A stretch of 64,000 nt of DNA, taken from Roseospira visakhapatnamensis. Its GTDB lineage: Bacteria > Pseudomonadota > Alphaproteobacteria > Rhodospirillales > Rhodospirillaceae. The notes below the pieces were generated by a model. The model was not told the origin of the DNA and ran no database searches. It worked only from the letters and a program-made list of their open reading frames with translations. The translations under genes and the position numbers were made by a program. The stretch is taken from NCBI RefSeq assembly GCF_014197915.1, contig NZ_JACIGK010000012.1, forward strand, positions 1 through 64,000, in the 5' to 3' direction. This document shows, piece by piece, positions 58,581-64,000 of this stretch. Position 1 is the stretch's first letter. Each line of letters begins with the position of its first letter.

Positions 58581-59492
58581 TCAGGCCGGCGCCGCCATCA
58601 GCGACGCGTCATCACCGCGCGCGGTGGGTACGGCGCGGGTCATCCACTTCTGCAACTTCTCGAAGGCCCGCACCTCGATCTGGCGCACCCGCTCGCGGGA
58701 GATACCGTACTCCCGGCTCAGGTCTTCCAGGGTCATCGGCTCCTCGCTCAGGCGCCGTTCGGTGAGGATGTGGCGTTCGCGCTGGTTCAGGGTCTCCAGC
58801 GCGCCGGCCAGCAGGGTGCGGCGCTGGTCCAGCTCCTGCTGGTTGGACAGAAGGCTTTCCTGGTCCTCGCTGTCGTCCACCAGCCAGTCCTGCCACTCGC
58901 CCTCGCCGTCGTGGCGCAGGGGCGCGTTCAGCGAGTGGTCGGGGCTGGACAGGCGCCGGTTCATGTTGATGACGTCCTGTTCCGGCACGCCCAGCTTGGT
59001 GGCGATGGTGGTCACGCTCTCGTGGCGCAGATCTCCATCTTCCATGAGCTGAAGCTGGCCCTTCATCTTGCGGAGATTGAAGAACAGCTTCTTCTGGGCT
59101 GCCGTGGTGCCCATCTTCACCAGCGACCAGGAATGCAGGATGTACTCTTGGATCGAGGCGCGGATCCACCACATGGCATAGGTGGCCAGGCGGAAACCGC
59201 GATCCGGGTCGAAGCGCTTCACCGCCTGCATCAGGCCCACGTTGCCCTCGGAGATGACCTCGCCCATGGGCAGGCCATAGCCGCGATATCCCATGGCGAT
59301 CTTGGCCACCAGCCGCAAGTGGCTGGACACGAGGCGATGCGCGGCGTCGGCGTCCTCCGACTCCTGGTAGCGCTTGGCCAGCATGAACTCCTCGTCCGGG
59401 GCCAGCATGGGAAACTTGCGAATCTCTTGAAGGTAGCGCGACAGGTTGGCTTCCGGTTCAAGGCCGATGGGGCTTCCAGTCGCGTTTGCCAT
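58581..59492 (-). CDS. rpoH: RNA polymerase sigma factor RpoH (sigma-32 family)
   Basis: A 303-residue heat-shock sigma factor. Region 2 includes LVAKIAMGYRGYGLPMGEVISEGNVGLMQAVKRFDP and ATYAMWWIRASIQEYI. The RpoH box is recognisable as QKKLFFNLRKMK, and region 4.2 reads LEDLSREYGISRERVRQIE. ATG 59492 follows AAGGAGAG; rluD ends 245 bp upstream. An element resembling the nfuA operator lies ~180 bases before the start. It would direct chaperone and protease genes such as the degP in this window. Confidence 0.97.
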   Translation of the reverse strand: MANATGSPIGLEPEANLSRYLQEIRKFPMLAPDEEFMLAKRYQESEDADAAHRLVSSHLRLVAKIAMGYRGYGLPMGEVISEGNVGLMQAVKRFDPDRGFRLATYAMWWIRASIQEYILHSWSLVKMGTTAAQKKLFFNLRKMKGQLQLMEDGDLRHESVTTIATKLGVPEQDVINMNRRLSSPDHSLNAPLRHDGEGEWQDWLVDDSEDQESLLSNQQELDQRRTLLAGALETLNQRERHILTERRLSEEPMTLEDLSREYGISRERVRQIEVRAFEKLQKWMTRAVPTARGDDASLMAAPA

Positions 59493-59667
59493 GGTTCGCT
59501 CTCCTTGTCGCCTCGGCGTCCGCGCCGGACGGGACCCCGTGGCGGACGGCTTGATGAGCCTGCGGCGGGGCCTGGCGGCCGCCCCGTTGGGCGGTCTCGA
59601 TCCGGCCAGCACCCCCGATGTTGGAACCAGTCTAGCGGTCGTCCCGTTCCGAGTCCAACGATACAGT

Positions 59668-59685
59668 ACCAATTTGGTCGGGAAT
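59668..59685 (-). promoter_or_regulatory. nfuA-operator-like element upstream of rpoH
   Basis: On the minus strand it reads ATTCCCGACCAAATTGGT, matching 15 of 18 bases of the element before nfuA (40689-40706). The core ACCAAATTGGT is itself nearly palindromic. The shared placement (~150-180 bases before a start, same orientation) suggests one regulator. The identity is inferred. Confidence 0.45.
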
Positions 59686-59736
59686 GTGGATGAAAAGTCT
59701 GTAACATCCAGCGGCGCCTCGGACCCATGCCGCGCT

Positions 59737-60807
59737 CTATCGCGGCGCCGCGTCCGGCCCGCCGTGTTGGGCCTCCAGAACGTCCAGAATCTCCTGCACC
59801 TGCCCGGGTATACGCGAGCGCAGGCGCATCGGATCACCGCTGTCGGGATGGATGAAGCCGATTTCGACGGCGTGCAGCGCCTGACGGTCGAGGCCGGTCA
59901 GGCGCGCCGCCACCGCCGGTTCCAATGTCGTCCGTCGGGGGATGCGGCCATACGTGGCATCGCCGACCAGGGGATGACCCATGTGGGCCATGTGCACCCG
60001 AATTTGGTGTGTGCGCCCGGTGGCCAGACGGCACTCGACCAGGGTCACCGCCATGCCCCAGACCCGTCGCGTGGCGTAGCGGGTCAGCGCCGGCTTGGCC
60101 CCGGGGGCGCCGGCCGGCACCACGGCCATGCGGGTGCGGGCCGTGGGATGGCGGCCGATGGGGGCGTCGATCTCGCCCCGCGCCGGGCTGGGCACGCCCC
60201 AGACCAGGGCCTGATAGACCCGGTGCAGGGTGCGGTCGGCGAACTGCGCGGCCAGGGCCCGGTGCGCCCGGTCGGTCTTGGCCACCACCATGAGGCCGCT
60301 GGTGTCCTTGTCCAGCCGGTGGACGATGCCCGGCCGGCGCACGCCGCCGATGCCCGACAGGCTGTCGCCGCAATGGGCCAGCAGGGCGTTCACCAGGGTG
60401 CGGTCGGGGGAGCCCGGGGCCGGATGCACGACCAGGCCGGCGGGCTTGTCCACCACGATGACGTGGGCGTCCTCGTAGGCGATGGACAGCGGCACCGCCT
60501 GCGCCCGGGGCGTGGCGTCCTCGGGTGGGGGTTCGATCAGCACCGCGCGCTGCCCGGGACGCACCTTCCGGCTGGGGTCGAGGGTCGGCAGGCCGTCCAG
60601 GGTCAGCGCGCCGGTTTCGATCAGCGCCTTCAGCCGCGAGCGCGACTGGTCGCCGTGGGCGGTGGCCAGCCAGCGGTCGAGGCGCGTGCCGGCGGCCTCC
60701 GGCGGCACGATGGCGACGAAGGCCGGCCGGTCCGGGGCGGTGTCGGCACCGGCACCGGCACCGGCCCCGGGATCGTCGGGGAGAGAGGGGACGGGCACGT
60801 TGCCCAT
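59737..60807 (-). CDS. rluD: Pseudouridine synthase RluD family
   Basis: A 356-residue synthase that converts uridines of 23S rRNA helix 69 to pseudouridine. The N-terminal S4-like domain (TRLDRWLATAHGDQSRSRLKALI) is followed by the catalytic domain with HRLDKDTSGLMVVAKT (catalytic Asp) and CRLATGRTHQIRVHMAHMGHP. A G-A-G-A-G-A stretch from six-base repeats lies near the N-terminus. It precedes rpoH as in many alphaproteobacteria. The start is divergent from the small protein gene at 60930. Confidence 0.97.
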   Translation of the reverse strand: MGNVPVPSLPDDPGAGAGAGADTAPDRPAFVAIVPPEAAGTRLDRWLATAHGDQSRSRLKALIETGALTLDGLPTLDPSRKVRPGQRAVLIEPPPEDATPRAQAVPLSIAYEDAHVIVVDKPAGLVVHPAPGSPDRTLVNALLAHCGDSLSGIGGVRRPGIVHRLDKDTSGLMVVAKTDRAHRALAAQFADRTLHRVYQALVWGVPSPARGEIDAPIGRHPTARTRMAVVPAGAPGAKPALTRYATRRVWGMAVTLVECRLATGRTHQIRVHMAHMGHPLVGDATYGRIPRRTTLEPAVAARLTGLDRQALHAVEIGFIHPDSGDPMRLRSRIPGQVQEILDVLEAQHGGPDAAPR

Positions 60808-60825
60808 GGTCGCGAGAGCCCTTTA

Positions 60826-60864
60826 TACACGGGACCTGTACACGGGACCTGTACACGGGACCCG
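60826..60864. repeat. 3 x 13-bp tandem repeat in a divergent promoter
   Basis: TACACGGGACCTG occurs at 60826-60838 and 60839-60851, with a third copy (one change) at 60852-60864. It lies 18-57 bases from the rluD start, in the divergent gap with the small anchored protein. It could be an array of regulator sites or a slippage product. Confidence 0.93.
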
Positions 60865-60929
60865 GTTTCACGCGGGGCGGGTCTGGAGCGTTCGGGACGC
60901 CGACCCGCCACCGTCAGGAGGATCACCCC

Positions 60930-61283
60930 ATGACCGCCGTCAAGACGCTGGTCACTGTCATGACCCTGATGCTGCTGGTCGGCCTCGGCCTTCTGGCGTA
61001 TGGCATGTCCCAGCAATCCAGCCAATTGGGGCGGACAGAAGGCGACGGCGCCCGGCCCGCGATGGCGGCCGCGCCGACCCCGTTCGGGACCCTCGCCCTG
61101 GACGAGCCAACCGGCAGCGGCGTCGCCGCCGTGGTGATGGACGGCCAGGGTCGGGCGCTGATGACCGTTACCGGCGGTGGCCGACCCGACCGGGTGGTGG
61201 TCGTCGACCTGATCGCGGGGCGGCGTCTGGGTGTCATCTCCCTGGGGGAACGATCCGCGTATGAGCCCTCCGCCAGCCGCTGA
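60930..61283 (+). CDS. Small membrane-anchored protein (DUF6476-like)
   Basis: A 117-residue protein with one N-terminal TM helix (about 7-26) and a periplasmic tail that reads like a beta-strand module (ALDEPTGSGVAAVVMDGQGRALMTVTG, strands alternating with turns). Position next to rluD and rpoH and the MTAVKTLVTVMTLMLLVGLGL opening resemble the DUF6476 family of alphaproteobacteria. Function unknown. AGGAGGA precedes the start. It overlaps the JAMM gene that follows. Confidence 0.8.
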   Translation: MTAVKTLVTVMTLMLLVGLGLLAYGMSQQSSQLGRTEGDGARPAMAAAPTPFGTLALDEPTGSGVAAVVMDGQGRALMTVTGGGRPDRVVVVDLIAGRRLGVISLGERSAYEPSASR

Positions 61284-61761
61284 CGGCCCCGAGTCGGCCG
61301 AACGGGCGGCCGGGCTGGTGCTGCCGCCGGCCGCGCGGGCCGGGTTGGTTGACCACCTTCGCGCCGCCTGGCCGGCCGAGGGGTGTGCCCTGTTGTCCGG
61401 GCGGACCGGCGCCGGGGGCTGGTGGATTGTCGAGGCCGTCCATCCGGCCGCCAACGTCGCCGCGTCCGACCGTCGTCACGATCGATTCGAGGTGGATCCG
61501 GCGGCCCGCCTCGCCCTGACGCGGGCCTTGCGGGGCGGCCCCCTGCGGTTGATCGGGCATGCCCACTCCCACCCCGGGCGTCCGCCCGTGCCCAGCCAGA
61601 CAGACCATCGCGCCGCCGCCGAGCCCGATCTGGTCTGGGTGATCGTCGGCCTTGCAAGCGCGGACGACCCGGCCCCCGGGCTGACCGCCTGGGCGGTCAC
61701 CGACTGGACCCCCGACCATGGCGCCGGCGGCTTCCGGCCGCTGCCGGTGCGCGACGCGTGA
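61261..61761 (+). CDS. JAMM/MPN+ (Mov34) metallopeptidase-like protein
   Basis: A 166-residue single JAB/MPN+ domain. All metal-site residues are present: Glu40 (AEGCALLSG), H102-S-H104, Ser112 and Asp115 (HSHPGRPPVPSQTD). Bacterial JAMM proteins cleave small ubiquitin-like sulfur carriers or peptide bonds at sulfur-transfer proteins. No ThiS/MoaD-like or E1-like gene is adjacent, so the substrate is open. ATG 61261 lies 23 bases inside the previous gene; a GTG at 61231 is an alternative. Confidence 0.9.
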   Translation: MSPPPAADGPESAERAAGLVLPPAARAGLVDHLRAAWPAEGCALLSGRTGAGGWWIVEAVHPAANVAASDRRHDRFEVDPAARLALTRALRGGPLRLIGHAHSHPGRPPVPSQTDHRAAAEPDLVWVIVGLASADDPAPGLTAWAVTDWTPDHGAGGFRPLPVRDA

Positions 61762-61821
61762 GGGATGATGGGCGATCGATGATGGCGGGAGCCCTCGACC
61801 GCCCTTCCCCCGGGCGCGCGC

Positions 61822-61877
61822 CTGTTCCATACTGGGCCTGTTCCATAGTGGGAATGACCGTACTGGGAATGACCGTC
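61822..61877. repeat. Two adjacent tandem duplications (16 bp and 15 bp)
   Basis: CCTGTTCCATACTGGG (61822-61837) is followed by a one-mismatch copy (61838-61853). Next, AATGACCGTACTGGG (61854-61868) is followed by a partial copy (61869-61877). Both lie between the JAMM gene and the DUF2189 gene, and both could interfere with or form its promoter. Confidence 0.9.
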
Positions 61878-61937
61878 GGCGCCGCCGCGCGCGGATGACA
61901 CCGAACCGGCGCATCTTTTGGATCCGGGAGCCGTCCG

Positions 61938-62765
61938 ATGAGTGACTCGCAGATCTCGCCGTCCGACCCCACGCCGCCGCCCGCCGGTGCCGCCCCGGCG
62001 TCGCGCCCCCTGGTGGCGCCGGTGGCCCGGCTGACCATGAGCGATCCCTGGGACTGGCTGCGCGACGGCTGGGGCGACCTGCTGGCCGCCTGGCCGATCA
62101 GCCTGGGCCTCGGACTGCTGTTCACCCTGTCGGGCTTCGCCCTGACCGCCGGTCTGGTGCTGGTCGGCTGGGACTACCTGATCACGCCGATGATCGCCGG
62201 CTTCCTGCTGGTGGCGCCGGCGCTGGCGCTGGGCTTCCATGACATCAGCCGCCGCCTGGAGGCGGGCGAGCGCCCCACCCTCGGCACCACGCTCCTGGCC
62301 TGGCGCGTCAACCCGGTGCCCCTGATCGGGTTCGGCGTGGCGCTGGCGGTGGTGCTGCTGATGTGGTTGCGGGTGGCGGCGCTGTTCTTCGCCATCTCCT
62401 TCCCCTATGTGGACATGACGTGGGGCGGCCTGCTGGACCAGACGGCGACCGTGGACGGCGTGATCTTCCTGATCACCGGAACCGTCGTCGGCGGCGCCTT
62501 CGCCGCCGTCATCTTCGCCATTTCCGCGGTCTCCGTGCCGATGATGCTGGACCGCCAGACCGACGTGTTCGAGGCGCTGGCCACCAGTGTGGCCGCCGTG
62601 CTCAAGAACCCGGCGGCCATGGCGCTGTGGGCCGGTCTGATTGTCGTCTTCACCCAGGCCGGGCTGGTGACCCTGTTCGTCGGGTTGTGCGTGACGCTGC
62701 CCCTGATCGGTCATGCCAGTTGGCATGCCTATCGTCAGGCGGTGCCACGCGACTCGGACACGTGA
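61938..62765 (+). CDS. DUF2189 membrane protein
   Basis: A 275-residue membrane protein with five or six TM helices after an Ala/Pro-rich N-terminus. ISLGLGLLFTLSGFALTAGL, MIAGFLLVAPALALGFHDISRRLEAGE and LLMWLRVAALFFAI are the conserved DUF2189 blocks. Some relatives lie near cytochrome c oxidase genes, but function is unknown. The start follows GGGAG. A 496-bp gap follows. Confidence 0.9.
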   Translation: MSDSQISPSDPTPPPAGAAPASRPLVAPVARLTMSDPWDWLRDGWGDLLAAWPISLGLGLLFTLSGFALTAGLVLVGWDYLITPMIAGFLLVAPALALGFHDISRRLEAGERPTLGTTLLAWRVNPVPLIGFGVALAVVLLMWLRVAALFFAISFPYVDMTWGGLLDQTATVDGVIFLITGTVVGGAFAAVIFAISAVSVPMMLDRQTDVFEALATSVAAVLKNPAAMALWAGLIVVFTQAGLVTLFVGLCVTLPLIGHASWHAYRQAVPRDSDT

Positions 62766-63261
62766 CGGTCCCCGGGTTGCGCAACCCTGAGGCTAGGCGG
62801 TCGGCCCACGATGGGGTCTTCTGGTCGTGACGGCCCCTGCCATGCGTGTCACGCATCTCGCATCTGCAAAAAATCGCCGATAGCGGTGGCCTTGGGTCGG
62901 CCGATCGGCTAGGGTCGGCCGATCATCGGGGTCACTCGCCCCATCGTCGGAGCAGGGTGCGCGCATGGTCCGCCGGCCCCGGCGCCGTGTTGCCATCTCC
63001 CGAGCCGGATCCATATCCGTAAGCGGGACAGGGGCGCCGCGAGGCTCCCGCCCGCCTGTTGTGTACCGATGACCGATGAGCATGTCTCATCGGTTTTGCT
63101 TGGGTCCGTCCCTGGAGCCTTGCTCCGGCCCATGCCGTCTCCGCCCCGCCACGGCGCGCGTCCCGGGAGGGCCGGCCGGGGGGCTGGGCTGGTCCCGCAC
63201 ACATCAACGGCCATGTTCCGTGTCCGTTGGTCATATGTTGATCGATCGAGGGTCACAATCC
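62766..63261. other. Largest gene-free gap (496 bp) before pntAA
   Basis: No convincing ORF is present. A 13-bp direct repeat, GGGTCGGCCGATC (62894-62906 and 62912-62924), lies early in the gap. A hairpin with a T-rich tail is at 63072-63094. The gap should hold the pntAA promoter and could hold a small RNA ending at that hairpin. Confidence 0.5.
63072..63100 (+). terminator. Terminator-like hairpin with T-tail inside the gap
   Basis: ACCGATGAG (63072-63080) pairs with CTCATCGGT (63086-63094) over 9 bp around a 5-base loop, followed by TTTGCTT. It is 300 bases after the DUF2189 stop and 160 before pntAA, so it either ends a long 3' tail, an unannotated small RNA, or attenuates pntAA. Confidence 0.5.
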
Positions 63262-64000
63262 ATGAAACTCGCCGTACCGAAGGAACGCCGCAGCGATGAA
63301 TGCCGCGTGGCGATCTCGCCCGAGGTCGTCAAGAAGCTGGTCGGCCTGGGTGTCGAGGTGGTGGTGGAACAGGGCGCCGGCCTCGGCGCCGATGTCACCG
63401 ACGCCATGCTGACCGAGGTGGGCGCCAAGATCGCGCCGGATGCCGCCGCCGCCCTGGGCGACGCCGACGTGGTCTGGAAGATCCAGCGCCCGATGATGGC
63501 CGACGAGACCGCCGAGGAGGGGGCCGACGAGATCGCCCTCATGAAGAAGGGCGCTCTGCTGTTCTGTCATCTGAACGCCCTGACCCAGAAGCCCACGGTC
63601 GAGGCCCTGGCCAAGGCCGGCGTCACCGCCTTCGCCATGGAACTGATGCCGCGCATCAGCCGGGCGCAGTCGATGGACATTCTGTCGTCGCAGGCCAACC
63701 TGGGCGGCTACAAGGCGGTGATCGAGGCGGCCAACGCCTTCGCGCGCGCCTTCCCCATGATGATGACCGCCGCCGGCACCGTGCCGCCCGCGCGCGTGCT
63801 GGTGTTCGGCGCCGGCGTCGCCGGCCTTCAGGCCGTCGCCACCGCCAAGCGCATGGGCGCCGCCGTCCAGGCCACCGACGTCCGCCCCGCGACCCGCGAA
63901 CAGGTGGAAAGCCTGGGTGGCAAGTTCGTGACCGTCGACGAGGAGATGGAGAAGCAGGCGGAGACCGAGGGCGGATACGCCAAGGAAATGCCGCCGGAGT
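63262..64000 (+). CDS. pntAA: NAD(P) transhydrogenase subunit alpha (N-terminal part)
   Basis: The frame is open to the right edge, so only the first 246 residues are seen. MKLAVPKERRSDECRVAISPEVV and the RISRAQSMDILSSQANLGGYKAV segment are diagnostic of the alpha subunit of proton-translocating transhydrogenase, and VFGAGVAGLQAVATAKRMGA starts the NAD-binding fold. The enzyme uses the proton gradient to make NADPH from NADH. ATG 63262 follows GAGGGTC. In alphaproteobacteria the alpha subunit is often split into pntAA and pntAB; the edge hides whether this is so here. Confidence 0.97.
   Translation, partial: MKLAVPKERRSDECRVAISPEVVKKLVGLGVEVVVEQGAGLGADVTDAMLTEVGAKIAPDAAAALGDADVVWKIQRPMMADETAEEGADEIALMKKGALLFCHLNALTQKPTVEALAKAGVTAFAMELMPRISRAQSMDILSSQANLGGYKAVIEAANAFARAFPMMMTAAGTVPPARVLVFGAGVAGLQAVATAKRMGAAVQATDVRPATREQVESLGGKFVTVDEEMEKQAETEGGYAKEMPPE

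Noticed and set aside
60826-60864. CRISPR or iteron origin
   Set aside because: Only three contiguous units, no spacers, no replication or DnaA-type gene nearby.
62766-63261. tRNA, SRP RNA or 6S RNA gene
   Set aside because: I could not fold a cloverleaf or find the conserved loop sequences of these RNAs in the gap.
63069-63299. 76-residue frame before pntAA
   Set aside because: Overlaps the start of pntAA, Arg/Pro-rich, no ribosome site.

Overview
The window is a GC-rich stretch of a free-living alphaproteobacterial chromosome, most likely Rhodospirillales. Support comes from the very large (about 1,640-residue) NAD-glutamate dehydrogenase, an RpoH-type sigma factor next to RluD, an LdtR-like MarR regulator, the gpsA-yciI-EVE run, the DUF2065-HtrA pair and TAGAGC-tipped intergenic palindromes. 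The species is inferred only. I found no rRNA, tRNA, CRISPR array, integrase or phage module. The one mobile element is the C-terminal part of a transposase cut by the left edge.

Layout. 0-4.7 kb: transposase remnant, a hybrid sensor kinase with two receivers plus a lone receiver, and a class A beta-lactamase. 4.9-11.8 kb: a VOC protein, pyrB-pyrC-plsY, and a diguanylate cyclase with three solute-binding-protein domains. 11.9-16.5 kb (minus): a coiled-coil/TM small protein, a D-lactate-dehydrogenase-type flavoprotein, and Rieske-EVE-YciI-YciI-gpsA. 16.6-21.5 kb: an unrecognised protein with a papain-like Cys/His pattern, a MoxR ATPase, a MATE exporter, a TPR protein and an alpha/beta hydrolase. 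21.7-30.8 kb (minus): topA, dprA and NAD-GDH. 31-39 kb: a Cache/HAMP/PAS histidine kinase, HtrA with DUF2065, and a solute-binding-protein/histidine-kinase pair. 39.3-44.3 kb: hemerythrin, NfuA, LdtR-like regulator, RadC, YciB, acylphosphatase and a LysE-type exporter. 44.4-54.3 kb (minus): an eight-gene operon holding a complete Liv-type ABC importer with two acyl-CoA ligases and an alpha/beta-hydrolase-like protein. 54.7-64 kb: aconitase, a second hydrolase, rpoH, rluD, a small anchored protein overlapping a JAMM protein, a DUF2189 membrane protein and the start of pntAA.

How the parts fit. Most genes are core metabolism (pyrimidine, phospholipid, glutamate, TCA cycle, transhydrogenase) or envelope and stress functions, set among many sensory proteins. 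The 10-kb liv/ligase operon reads as uptake plus CoA activation of an organic acid, probably aromatic or branched. Two near-identical 18-bp elements upstream of nfuA and rpoH suggest a shared regulator and resemble IscR boxes. The window also carries many perfect short tandem duplications (10-22 bp) in linkers and spacers, and several long intergenic palindromes. The least explained items are the Cys/His protein at 16.6 kb, the triple-sensor cyclase, the shared 18-bp element, and the gap before pntAA, which ends in a terminator-like hairpin.
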